NCBI GenBank assembly: GCA_016647705.1
Contig: CM028340.1
Location: 14,337,001 to 14,401,000, forward strand
DNA length: 64,000 nt
DNA from: Eucommia ulmoides
Taxonomy: Eukaryota > Streptophyta > Magnoliopsida > Garryales > Eucommiaceae
Direction of reading: 5' to 3'
Made by a program: the position numbers and the translations under genes. The notes under the pieces were generated by a model. That model did not search any database, was not told where the DNA came from, and saw only the letters and a list, made by a program, of their open reading frames with translations. How positions within the stretch are numbered: the stretch's first letter is position 1; the number at the start of each line of letters is the position of its first letter. This document shows, in pieces, positions 21,806 through 33,720 of the stretch.

Positions 21806-23769
21806 ATGAGTTTCCTCTTCGGCAAGAGAAAGACTCCCGCAGGTCCGTTTTCAGATTCTGTTTTAAATTTTCATGCTTATTGATCTCCTGTTTTCCCTTT
21901 CCGTTATTGTCTATACTTTCTATGAACTATGATTATAGAGTATGAATTCAATCTATTTGGATGAATTTCATGATACTTTTCTCATTTGCTTGAAATTTCT
22001 TGCTCATCTAGTCTGATAAGGCGGACGCACCATGATTTTGTTAGATCCAAACAACTTCAGTTTTTTCTTTTATTTTGAATAAGCTGAGATTTCAAATTAC
22101 CTTGACCGTCTATCCTTTTTTTTTTTTTAATTTGATCGAGTGTCTGTTTGACCCAGGATGATAAATGCCTGACAAAAAACGCAAATTGGGTTTATGGAAA
22201 TCCCATCTACAGTTGAGAAGACTTGAATTTGGCTTAATTTACTTCTGAAAAGCTGTTGGTCAAGCAATAGTCTCTGAATCATAAGCTGTTGGTTCTGACT
22301 AATAATGCCCTTATTCACTGCTTTGCTTGGAGTTTGCATACCATTTTTATGTCGTAGTTGATTGCTCCTGATGATTTCGTCATAACTAATAATGGTTCTT
22401 GTAATTTAATTATCTCGGACTAAAGACTTTGTGCTTGGGTGCAAAATAGGATGTCATGTTTTGTTTAACAGTGAAATTCACTCTCCGCTCCCCAATCAAT
22501 TGCTTGGGCTTCTGTTTTGTCTTTTTCTTGTTTATGTATGTAGTGTGTGTCTATATATGGTTTCTTTAAGATATATTTTGAGATTAGATCGTTTATTGTT
22601 TTCTGAAAAGCTCTTGTTTCTCTAACTGTAAATGTTGCAATTCTCAGAGCTTCTGCGTGAAAACAAGAGAATGCTTGATAAATCTATCCGAGAAATAGAA
22701 AGGGAGAGGCAAGGATTGCAAACACAAGAAAAGAAACTAATTGTGGAGATGAAGAAGAGTGCAAAACAAGGGCAGATGGTAGGTTTATTTAAGTTTTCTA
22801 TATCACTTGTTTCTATGTTCATTAGGTTGTTTCATGTATTTCGCGAAAAATTCAAGATGTTTTTCAAAAAAAGATAAAGAAAGAAAATGTCGCAAACATA
22901 TTTTTCAAAAACGTTTTCCTTCTTCCTCTCTACGCTTTTGTTTTCCTCTAATTTGTGAACATCCCCTAGTAGGAAGTCACATTTATCGCTATCATGTTTT
23001 GCTTATACATTTCATGCTCTTTGCATCACCTTTTTACTGTATCTACATGTTATGAGAACTTATTTCCATTTCAACACGACATGCTAGTTAGGTCACAGTA
23101 ATTGTTAGTTCTAACTTGATTTTATTACCCATTTGAGGAAGCAAAAATATATATTTCTGGCAATGTCATGGATCTTATTTGACCTTGTCACAATAACTGG
23201 ATGTAGGATAAGGATGGGCTGAAAGTATGATGGGTTTCGTAGTTGCAGGTTCAAGTAGATGTTTGAGTGTGAATGTTATATCATTTTGTTAGGCCAAGCT
23301 CTACTTGGGGAGTAGCGCTAACCCTCTGTTTATCGCATTTGCCTGCTATTGCTTATGTGAATCTATGGTCTAAGATTTTGCATTGCTACTAGTTCAATTC
23401 ATGTTTGCGATTTCGTAGATATCTACGATTTATCTTTGTTAAAACTGACAAACAATGTGCTTGGAACCTTAGACCTAAAAGTTCTACATTTCCTACCCGG
23501 TTGCATTGTGCCTATCATTGTACACTTAATGACTCCTAGCTTCTTAAAACGAAGATAATATATATGTTTTTTTTCTCTTGACTGAGCAATTGGCTACACA
23601 AAATGAGTTAGTCTGCTTGTCTATTACTACAGCTACTGTAACAATCACCACAAAAATATGTTTTGCTGGTAATATGAAAGCATTAGAAGATATTTGGTTA
23701 TAGTTAACCTAGATGAGGAGATTTTCACGATCAAACCGTATGGCAAGGAGGAGTGCTGCTCTCTCTCAC

Positions 23770-23809
<40 letters not shown>

Positions 23810-26800
23810 TTTTGATATTCTTGTTATTGGTAATGAAGACGTACTCATTTGCAATTGGCAGTAGTCACTATCTGCTGCTTCCCCAGTTGATTTTTATTCG
23901 TGTTTCTTTTCCATCATCGTTGCTCTACTTGTTGCATTGTTAAATACCATGTTCTGAGCATCAATACTTAATAATATGCCACTTAATTTCAAGTGCTTTT
24001 CTTTCAGGGAGCTGTTAAGGTGATGGCTAAGGACCTGATCAGAACACGTCATCAGATTGAAAAATTTTATAAGCTTAAATCCCAACTCCAAGGTGTATCC
24101 CTTAGAATCCAGGTGCGTGTTAATTTTACTCATTGAACAAAAAGGAGAAAAGGAAAAGGAAAAGGACAAGGAATACCATTGAGGACCAAGATTTGATTTA
24201 TTTATTTTAGTCCATATTTGGGCTTGTTCTAATTCCTTCGGCATGCTCATCAATTAAATCGCTTTCAATTTGACAAAATATGGTAAAAAACCTGAGTACT
24301 TATACTAATTAAAGGCACCATTTGATAAACTTTTTTTATTTTATTTTATTTTTTTGTTTTAAGCAAAAAATACATAATTTTAAAACTAGTATTTGTTTTG
24401 CACTTAGGAAAAATACTTAAAAAAAATTATAAAAAAAGAAGCAAAAAAGCATGATTTTGGGTACTTTTTAAAATGCAAAAAGGTAGTTTTTGTTTCTTGA
24501 ATTTTTATATCATAAGAGATAGATAGAGGTTGATGGACTAGGATCTCTCTACTCACTTTTTTTCAATCATATATGAACATTTATGGAGTTAAGAGATCAT
24601 TTATAGTGATAATATTAAGATATTATCTGTAAAGTGGCTTTAAATCGCGGTATCGGGTTACATAATGGTAACGGTCATGGTATAATGGTATCGGGAGTAT
24701 CGACTTGTCCGTAACGGGAATCGGCCGTAACAGTCGTGATTTTTTTAAAATCACCAAGAAATCCTCAAAAACTCAATAATAGTTATTGTTTTACGCATTT
24801 AACCCTTAATAAATACGTTCTAATAGATATTATGGCATTTAACTACATATGCAACACAATAAAGATATGAAAAAAATAAAATAACTAATTCTTCATTAAG
24901 GCTGAAGAAAGGCTGATATCTGAAGAAATGATGACTTTGCAGCCACATGGTCTCTACACATGGCTGAAATTACAGCCTGCTGATGGGAAGGGTGTTTTTG
25001 ATGGGAGAGGGCCTTGCATAAGGCTGAATACAACCTGTATTTGATGGGAGGGGGCCTGCACAAGGCTGAATACAGCCTGTAATGGTTGTTACGCCTAACT
25101 GTAATGAGAAAAGACACCGTTACAGGCCCGTATCGTCCTGTAATGGGCTGATTTAGTGTGAATCAGCCCAAGCATGAAATAGCAGCCTGTAACCGTAACG
25201 GCGTGTTGATTTTCCGTTACGATAACGGCCAATACTTAGAATCTTCAGTACACTCAAACAAGCCTTTAATTTTTTTATTTAGCTTTTAAGTAAAAATACT
25301 TTTTTTGTGAATTTTTCTTTATTTTTAAAAAGCACTTAAAAAAAAAAGAGTTACCAAAGAGTGCCTAAGATTTTTTTCGCAGACTTTTTCCTGAACAACC
25401 CCCTCCTTCTCTTAATTACTACTTTTCAGACTTTGAAATCTACGCAAGCAATGGGGGAGGCAATGAAAGGCGTTACCAAGGCAATGGGGCAGATGAATAG
25501 GCAAATGAACCTGCCTTCGCTGCAGAAAATAATGCAAGAATTCGAGATGCAGAACGAGAAGATGGAAATGGTGACCGAAGTGATGGGAGACGCCATTGAT
25601 GATGCTTTGGAGGGGGACGAGGAAGAGGAAGAGACTGAAGAGTTGGTGAGTCAGGTGCTCGATGAGATTGGAATCGACATCAACTCTGAGGTACTTCTTT
25701 TAACCCAAGTACCATTTGATCGTTTTTTTAAAATTTTTTTTCTGCTTAAAAGTAACATTTGTTTTATGCTTTAAAAAAATACTTTTATAAATTTTTTAAA
25801 ATAAATTTAAAGTAATTTTTTTAAACAAAAAATAGTTTTCAATTTTTTTTGGTCATTTTTATTTTTTTATTTTAAGAGATTGATGGATTAGGGGGTTTCT
25901 CCACCCAAATTCTTAAATTTTCTCAACCTTTTACGAAATCCTTTTGGATTAAAAGATTATATATATGAAGAATAATAAGATGTCTTCTCTATTTTATCGT
26001 TATAAAAAATACTTTTAATTTTTGCTTTTACTATGAAGTAAAAGTAATTTCTTGTTCAATTAATATTTTTATTAGAAAAAATTGTTAAAAAAGGTTACAA
26101 AACAGAATCCTAATGAGTGAACTTCTTGTATTTTTCCATTGGTAAAACAAAATTATTCAAATTATAGTGTTTATTTCAAAAACGACAATGAGAATGGAAG
26201 ATTGGGTACTCTAATCTATGGAAGAATCAATACAGTAAACTATCAATTTAGGGATTCGACCCTTTGAACCATGTGATTCCATAAAATTTTGTTCCATTTA
26301 GATATGTGCATTTTTTTTAGCATTTGTTTTTGGTTCCTAAGGTGGCGTTTGTTAGTGTTTCTGTTCCCAGAAAGCTAGGAAGAAGTCCCGAGTTTTTTAG
26401 AACAAATTTTCAAACTGAACAAAAGTGCTCCCACGTTTCTATTTCTGTTCCAAGTTCCACATTTTACAGGAACAAAAACAGAAATCTGGGACCAGAAACA
26501 ATACACAAACCCCACCCGAATTACTGTTACATGCTCTCAATTGTATTCTATATATGGACACATAATTATAGATCAAAGTTAACAATTCATCCGAAAAATA
26601 AAAGTATTATAGAGTACAGAGTTAAATTTTGAAAAATTGATTATATAACATATTAAAGTATATATGAAGGTATTGAATGGTAATTGAATAAGACACTTTT
26701 TTTTTTTTTTTTTCATATTGAAAAGGTAATAAGAAAGAGAGGTGTTTTAGCTTTTTAAAAGAATTGAAACAAATTAGAAGACTCAGTCCTCTACCTCATC

Positions 26801-27198
26801 TAGACAACAAATGATTTGTCTCTTTCTTTTTCTTTTCACCAATATTTTTGTTTTTATTAATTATGTAAATGTAAATATTTAGAGAAAAAAAATGATTTGT
26901 TGGTATAAACCCCTGCCCAAGTCTCATTTTAAATTAATTTTCAAGTGACACAATTTATGGTAAAAAATGACGTCGTCCCCATATTGATATTGGATGATTT
27001 AGTATTTCTTTATTTATTCCCCAGATTTGAGTTATTTTTTTCATTTTGATAATTGTGCAGCTTTTGAACGCACCTTCATCTGCTGTGGCTGCCCCCGCCG
27101 CAAAGGGCAAGGTCGCACAGGTTGAAGCAACCGGAAATGATGATGGTGGGATCGACAGTGATTTACAGGCAAGGTTAGACAATTTAAGAAAAATGTGA
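21806..27198 (+). CDS. VPS2.1: ESCRT-III subunit VPS2.1 / CHMP2A
   Basis: Five exons, 21806-21842, 22648-22778, 24008-24112, 25430-25690 and 27061-27198, join in phase into 223 aa, the family's usual length (about 220-225). All four introns are GT..AG. The start is MSFLFGKRKTPAELLRE. A basic helical core follows (IREIERERQGLQ, then MAKDLIRTRHQIEKFYKLKSQ and STQAMGEAMKGVTKAMGQMN), then the acidic EGDEEEEETEELV linker. The C-terminal DLQARLDNLRKM is a MIM1 motif for VPS4-type AAA ATPases. ESCRT-III polymers bend and cut membranes at multivesicular endosomes; CHMP2 acts with VPS24 late in the filament and recruits VPS4. It is very close to Arabidopsis VPS2.1 from my knowledge of the family. Introns 2-4 are swollen by microsatellites and MITEs, but no exon is damaged. 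Confidence 0.97.
23757..23810. repeat. Compound microsatellite (CT)n(CA)n
   Basis: CTCTCT passes directly into CACACA inside VPS2.1 intron 2. The ORFs on both strands here are repeat translations. Confidence 0.85.
24313..25366. mobile_element. MITE with nested insert, VPS2.1 intron 3
   Basis: The ends AGGCACCATTTGATAAACTTTTT (left; key word CATTTGATAAACTTTT) and, inverted, AGGCACTCTTTGGTAACTC form imperfect TIRs. Between about 24630 and 25225 lies a GC-richer insert with GTAACGG/CCGTTAC words in both orientations near its ends, three GGCTGAATACARCCTGTA-type repeats, and a perfect 10 bp stem (25144-25153 with 25161-25170). Neither level encodes a transposase. No target duplication was recognised for the outer ends. 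Confidence 0.55.
25697..26120. repeat. MITE-like AT-rich block, VPS2.1 intron 4
   Basis: It begins AAGTACCATTTGATCGTTTTTT, close to the left end of the MITE at 24313 (ACCATTTGAT), and ends near AAAAGGTTACAAAACAG, a rough inverted counterpart. It is probably a second, diverged copy of that MITE family. Confidence 0.4.
26341..26516. mobile_element. Short MITE, 176 bp, VPS2.1 intron 4
   Basis: Left end GGTGGCGTTTGTTAGTG and inverted right end GGTGGGGTTTGTGTATTG are followed by TTTCTGTTCCCAG and, inverted, TTTCTGGTCCCAG. It is related to the elements in 36125-36537 and 50589-50752 (GTTTAGTGTTTCTGTTCC words). No clear duplication was found. Confidence 0.55.
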
Positions 27199-27612
27199 TT
27201 TTCCATTTTTTTTAACTAATTAATAATGTGATTTTATACGGCCTTGTTACGTTTGTAAAGATTTAGTGAATTTATAGTTTGGTACTGAAAATATTGAGAT
27301 AAAGGCCATGTTTGATTCTTCAGATATGTCATTTTCATGTACATTTGCATTTTTTATTTTTATTTTTGAATGAAAATTGATGTAGAAAAAAAGATGTTTT
27401 ATTTTTTTATTTTTTTATTTTTTTATTTTTTTATTTTTTATACTTTATGATGGTTTCTGCAAATCTTTGTTCATTGGCTTCACATTTTTCACGCTTTAAT
27501 AGCTTTCTCCACATGTGCGCGATTTGCGTGAATTGGATCCGGTTTGGTACGTAATATGTAATCTTAAGATTGTTTTTGTCAATTGAAGAAATATCACCCC
27601 CTAACGGTTTTA

Positions 27613-27661
<49 letters not shown>

Positions 27662-28170
27662 CTATATTTAGCTTGTTTTTCAGCTTGTTTTTCAGTTCTT
27701 ATCAATATTTTAATGAGATATTTATCTAACGACCCTTATTTAAGAGTTGATCTACAAAAAATTCATTTTAAACAGTTATGTCGTAATGTAACATTTTTGT
27801 TAATGTTTAGTCCTTTGACCATTGGCCAATTTAATGAATAGACAATTATATCCTTATGTATATATTAGAAACCCTAATTTACAGGTTCATTCTCTCTCTC
27901 TCTCCCCTCTTGTGGCTCTCTCTCTCTCCCCTCTTGTGGCTGCCGCAACGTTCTCCATCAAGCGTGCATCAAGATCTTCAACGGAGGTTTGGGTTCAATT
28001 GGATAACAATTTCAATCAATGGTAAGGCCTACAGTATGGTAAGGATCCAACTAATGTCAAGCCGCAGCCGCCTCATTAGCCTACAATTTCAATCACATGA
28101 CAAGGCATTGGTGTTTTTTTTATTTTAGTTTTAATTTCTTAGTTTTATTTTACATTTTCCTCTATCGTCG
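27199..28170. other. VPS2.1 downstream region, non-coding
   Basis: Follows the VPS2.1 stop. An AATAAT word at about 27219 could serve as a near-upstream polyadenylation element. Two ATTTTTTT-type tracts are present (27406-27437, and a long poly-T at about 27617-27658). A TCTCTCTCTCCCCTCTTGTGGC unit (key word CCCCTCTTGTGGC) is duplicated at 27891-27940. ORFs here have no recognisable product. Confidence 0.5.
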
Positions 28171-29595
28171 CTGCGAACCATCGTAGTGCTCATCACTGTC
28201 GTTCCAGATCTGCTCAACGCCGAGTTCGTTGTTCCAATTCTTCTCGTCTTCGTGCTTGCCTTTTGCCGTGCTCGTTGTTCTCACTGTACATCGGACGAGA
28301 CGATGAAGACAACGATTTGTTCTCCTAGATTTGGTTTGATTTTTGCCGATTTGATTTTTGATTTTTCCATATCTGTTTTCCAGTTTCGTTTTTAAGATTC
28401 ATTTGGCAATTTGATTTTTGTCGATTTCTTCACACGGTTTGATGAATGTTCATACCGATGTATTTTTCAGATCAGTGAATGTTCATGTAAATTTTTTTGT
28501 TGATTTTTCTTTTTAGGAGTTTTTGTTTATTCATCGATTTATTTTTTATTGTTCAGAAATACTAAGTGAATATTCACACAGAACGTGTGAACTATTGTTG
28601 AGTGAACTATTAAGTTAATTGAAATATTTGTTATGAAATATTTAGCTGCGAACCATCGTAGTGCTCATCACTGTCGTTCCAGATCTGCCCAACGCCGAGT
28701 TCGTTGTTCCAATTCTTCTCGTCTTCGTGCTTGCCTTTTGCCGTGCTCGTTGTTCTCACTGTACATTGGACGAGACGATGAAGACAACGATTTGTTCTCC
28801 TAGATTTGGTTTGATTTTTGCCGATTTGATTTTTGATTTTTCCATATCTGTTTTCCAGTTTCGTTTTTAAGATTCATTTGGCAATTTGATTTTTGTCGAT
28901 TTCTTCACACGGTTTGATGAATGTTCACACCGATGTATTTTTCAGATCAGTGAATGTTCATGTAAATTTTTTTGTTGATTTTTCTTTTTAGGAGTTTTTG
29001 TTTATTCATCGATTTATTTTTTATTGTTCAGAAATACTAAGTGAATATTCACACAGAACGTGTGAACTATTGTTGAGTGAACTATTAAGTTAATTGAAAT
29101 ATTTGTTATGAAATATTTAGCTGCGAACCATCGTAGTGCTCATCACTGTCGTTCCAGATCTGCCCAACGCCGAGTTCGTTGTTCCAATTCTTCTCGTCTT
29201 CGTGCTTGCCTTTTGCCGTGCTCGTTGTTCTCACTGTACATCGGACGAGACGATGAAGACAACGATTTGTTCTCCTAGATTTGGTTTGATTTTTGCCGAT
29301 TTGATTTTTGATTTTTCCATATCTGTTTTCCAGTTTCGTTTTTAAGATTCATTTGGCAATTTGATTTTTGTCGATTTCTTCACACGGTTTGATGAATGTT
29401 CACACCGATGTATTTTTCAGATCAGTGAATGTTCATGTAAATTTTTTTGTTGATTTTTCTTTTTAGGAGTTTTTGTTTATTCATCGATTTATTTTTTATT
29501 GTTTAGAAATACTAAGTGAATATTCACACAGAACGTGTGAACTATTGTTGAGTGAACTATTAAGTTAATTGAAATATTTGTTATGAAATATTTAG
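28171..29595. repeat. Tandem array, 3 units of 475 bp
   Basis: Units start at 28171, 28646 and 29121 with CTGCGAACCATCGTAGTGC. By eye, units 1 and 2 differ at three positions and units 2 and 3 at two, so the duplication is recent or homogenised. Each unit carries the same 69-codon ORF (28186, 28661, 29136) beginning MLITVVPDL, with a hydrophobic VVPILLVFVLAFC stretch. It has no known family that I recognise and may be incidental. The second half of each unit has GAATGTTCACAC, GTGAATGTTCATG and GAATATTCACACAG words. Confidence 0.9.
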
Positions 29596-29775
29596 TGAAT
29601 ATTCACACAGAGTGTGTGAACTATTGTTGGGTGAAATATTAAGTGAAGTGAAATTTTTGTTCAGAAATACCAAGTGAATATTCATACAAAACATATCAAC
29701 TATTGTTGAATTAAATTTGAGGGAACTAAAATATTGTTTTAAAATTTTGAATGAATATTCACATAAAAGTTTCAA
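29596..29775. repeat. Degenerate continuation of the 475 bp array
   Basis: Three or so short diverged repeats of the unit's tail (GTGAATATTCACACA, GTGTGAACTATTGTTG, TTAAGTGAAGTGAAATTTTTG) follow the last full unit. This suggests the array grew out of an older short-period repeat. Confidence 0.65.
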
Positions 29776-32700
29776 TGGCACGGTTCGTAAATAAGAATAA
29801 ATAAGGAGGGTATTTGTTGGAGATTTTTTTATTTTTTTTTATTTCTTTGAGAATTATAAACTTAATTATTTGAGTCAAATACCTTTTTTTTAAGTTTACT
29901 ATATTTAAAAGACTAAATAATAAATTTCTCTATTTTAATTAACATTACTATCTAAAGATAAGGTCTCGGGTACAAATTTTGTAAATAATCTCTCTCTATA
30001 CATGGGTAAGATTATGCAAATCTGACTATCTTCAATCCCTACAATGGCAGGAGATTTTGTGCACGACATTGTCCTTTTTAAAGCAAATTATATATCTAAT
30101 TAACAATAAGTCTCTAAATACAGTCTAATCGATGTTAATTGAAAAATTAAAAATTTATTGAAAAGATTAAAAAATAAAAAAACTATATATATAAGTGATT
30201 TGTTTGATGGATAATTCACTGTGTTTTCCATTAAGCAATTATTAATTTTTGAGGGAAATATTGAAGTAATGATAGGGACAAAATTTATAGAATTTTAGAA
30301 GGTGAAAAAAAAAAAGGAAAAAAAAAACAACTTAATAAAAAATATGAATATGTATATTTGAAGAAAGAAACAATTCGGGGATGGGCCACAAGAAATTACA
30401 GATTGATGCAAAAAATTGACCCATTTGTCGAACATCAAAAAAGATACGGCCAAAATTGCACAACTCCTCAACTCCCCATGTCAATTGAGAAAAGAAAGAA
30501 AAATGTTAGTATGAAAATGCATAAAATTATTATGATAAAACCATTTTAATATATGTAATAGTGCAACTGTGCTAGGGGATGAGTGTGAGAGGCATAATAT
30601 CCCAAGAATTGTAGCCTAATAAATATATCTAGCATTTCTTGTAGAATGACTAGAATTCAACCCCTTTTCCAACATATGTAAAAAACAAAAATAAAATAAA
30701 AAAAAATATGAAAATGTTTCTTTATTACCATGGCTAAAATTAATTTGAGGATTAAAAATTAAAAAGAAGATGCGGAGAATAAATTTTTAATGTTTCTTCA
30801 AGGTTGTCATTTTAACATGATTTTTAAACCCATTATTTGGAAAAGAAAAAATCAGTAATATAAAAATTGATTACAGGTTGTAAAGTCAGTAGTCCGATTG
30901 CGTTCAATTAGTATATCAGTGTGATCCTTCCAAATATGCCATAGGGGCACAATGCAAATTAGCAAGAAATCTTTGAAATGGACTCAACCTATTAATATTA
31001 GGAATATATGAAATTTGTCCAAAACTATGGATTTTGACATTGGAATGGAAAGAAGAGTTGGATGGATGGGGAAAGATTAGCTGCTAAGGAAAGAGCCGCC
31101 CTTAATTGAAGCATTTCCTTCCTCGTTCTTTTTCTTTTTAATATCCCTCATAAATATAGACCACTTTTACAACCATTCATTCTTTCGATGGATAAAATTT
31201 CCCTACACGTACTAATATCTTATCGCAACGAGAAATATAGGGTCATATTTATTTATTTAAAAAAATAACCTCATATCAACACTTTCTGAAAATTTAGCAC
31301 CACAATTTTATCATCTCACTTCACTAATATCTTTTGAACCAATTCCACGTGATCTAAAATGCTTAAAACAATGTATTTGTAAGAACCCACATAGCACTTT
31401 ATATATCAAACAATATTTTTAAATACTTTTGATGTAGAATCTTACAATTATCCCCCACTTAAAACACATGACGTCCTCATCACATTAGTCCAGTTCATCT
31501 CCTTGATTGGTGGTATAGATAGTAGCGCATAAGCGAGCACAAAACAGTTCATAGGTAGATCGGGCCCCTAATAGGAGACATTCTTCTATCCGAATCAACC
31601 GAAGTATGGTTGAGCTTCTATGAGTCATCTTGTTTTATCATCTGCTAGACTTCCTTAATGGGCCAATTCTATCCCATTTGGGCCACCAGCACAGTTAGCC
31701 CATGGGCAACTTCCAGGTCATTTTCTTCGGATCAAATTTTACTACCCAACCCAAACCATCATCACCCTACCGGCCTCCAAATATTGTGGCGGAAATTTCT
31801 CCCAATAGTCAATTCTTTTAATTAGTGTTTCTATTTTCATTCGTAGTCTTCTACCCAATACTCCAAAATCTTCTCATTTTTTGTCTCATTTCCCAATAAT
31901 TTCTTTTATATATTTCATCATTTCTTAAAATATCTCCTATTCATTTGCCGCATCGTTTATTGTGTGCCCATCGTTTATTGTGTGGATAAGATAAATAATT
32001 AGGAGCGTATAGTTGGATTACGTGGACCCTAATTTTCTGTGGTGGATAGTAGAGTTTCCCATAAAATTATTAGTGATTTTAGATGAAAATAAATTGTATT
32101 CTGCATATGATTTTCTAATGAGAATATATTTATCATTTCAGCAATTAATCAAACACAAGTTTTTTTCTTTTTAATAACATCCGTTACAAGAATTAGAGAG
32201 AAAAACTTAAATCATTTTTAAGAAAAAAGAGGTCTTAGATTCAACAGAGTGACCAAATGAAAAAAACATCCTCATTAAAAAGTCACATGCAGAATGTTAC
32301 GGTCTTAACTTGTCTAGTGCTTATTCTCGCACATGGGCGCTTATCTGTGACCCTTTTTCATTTGTTTTCTAGATTAATTTAACTTAGTTTAATTTATTTT
32401 ATTCATTTCTTATAAGAAAATCTCATTATGTTTCCTCGAGCATAATAATATCTATTGTGGTCATTTGTATTTTTTTTTACTTAAAGTACTATATGGAAGG
32501 ACATGCTCTTAAAGTCATTCAAACTTTTCACACTTTATAATCTTTGATATTAATATAATTGTTGTTATTGTAACTGTATTCTTCACTACATTGCCAGCAT
32601 GTGTTATTGTAGTAAAATTCGTTATTCAAGATCCTCTGATCTTCAGGCTTGCTACTAAGCAATCTCCTAGTTAGCGCCGCACGGTCCGTTTTTCAGCCTT

Positions 32701-33690
32701 GAAAGGCTCGGCTAGTGGCATTGAGTACAACTTATTTTCCGTTTAAAATCATTAACAAAGTTTTCAATTTACATTCTTTTTTTTCCCCATAGAGCAGTAG
32801 AGTAAAAGGCCAGGTAAGATGGGGTGGTGAGCCGTCATAACGAGTGAATAGAGTGTAAGCTTCGTTGCTCGACACTATGGAGTATTGACCACACCAAGGA
32901 ACATGCCCTTAAGCGAAGGAGGGGAACAAACAGTGTCAATGTATTCCAATTTTTTGCCTTGCATCAACCATCCAATGGACCATGAACTATGTAGAGTATA
33001 CTAGGGTGTTTGGGAGAACCATGTTGAAGGAACTCATAAAATGACCTTATAATTTCGGGGGAATGAGTGTTCTTCTATCTTCTAATTAGGAAAACAACAT
33101 AAAAATAGAAAAATAAAGACTATTTATTAAAAACACAGAACTCTATTAAGTGGTAACACGATGTATAGAGTCTAACAGGGGAGGGGGATTGAAATTGAAT
33201 TAAATGTAAAACTTAAAAGATTAAATGTACAATTTCGAAAACTTCTGAGTTTATGTAGACACCTACCCGGTACTTTAGGGACCAAAAATGTAATTTTCCC
33301 ATGTTTAATCCCAAAAATTATTGCCAAAATTGAAAAGTAAAATAGATAATTCAAATTGTCGTCTCTACATCTTTACGTCTCATATTTAGACGGCGCCATC
33401 AATTTTCAGAAAATAAATATTCTCAACGGTCTTCCTCATGCATGTTCATATACATGTATATACATCATGCGTATGCATGTAGATATCAAGGCATTTGGAA
33501 ATGGTTCTTTCTCTTCCTCTTCACTCTTCTTCTACCAGTACCACTGCTTTAATCCTTCATCTGGCTTCAATAAGGATTCAGATTTTTTGAATTTTTTTTT
33601 TGTTTTTTTGTCAAAATCTCCCTAAAAGTTTCTCGGAATCCAAACAGGCCATTTCCGTGTCTAGAATTTTCAAAATCTCCACAGCGAATT
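29776..33690. other. Intergenic DNA, no gene recognised
   Basis: AT-rich with stops in all frames. A stretch at about 31440-31800 is richer in GC and starts near TTATCCCCCACTTAAAA. The stretch at 32600-32760 has GC-rich words (GCGCCGCACGG, GAAAGGCTCGGCTAG). Both may be old retroelement pieces, but I recognise no domain. The last about 300 bases hold the presumed MSL10-like promoter and leader, with a CTATTTAAAGG box at about 33692, close to the start codon. Confidence 0.45.
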
Positions 33691-33720
33691 TCTCTATTTA
33701 AAGGATTTTTCAACTGTTGA

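Noticed and set aside
28171..29595. CRISPR-like regular repeats
   Set aside because: The units are 475 bp and contiguous with no spacers, and the genome is a plant's.
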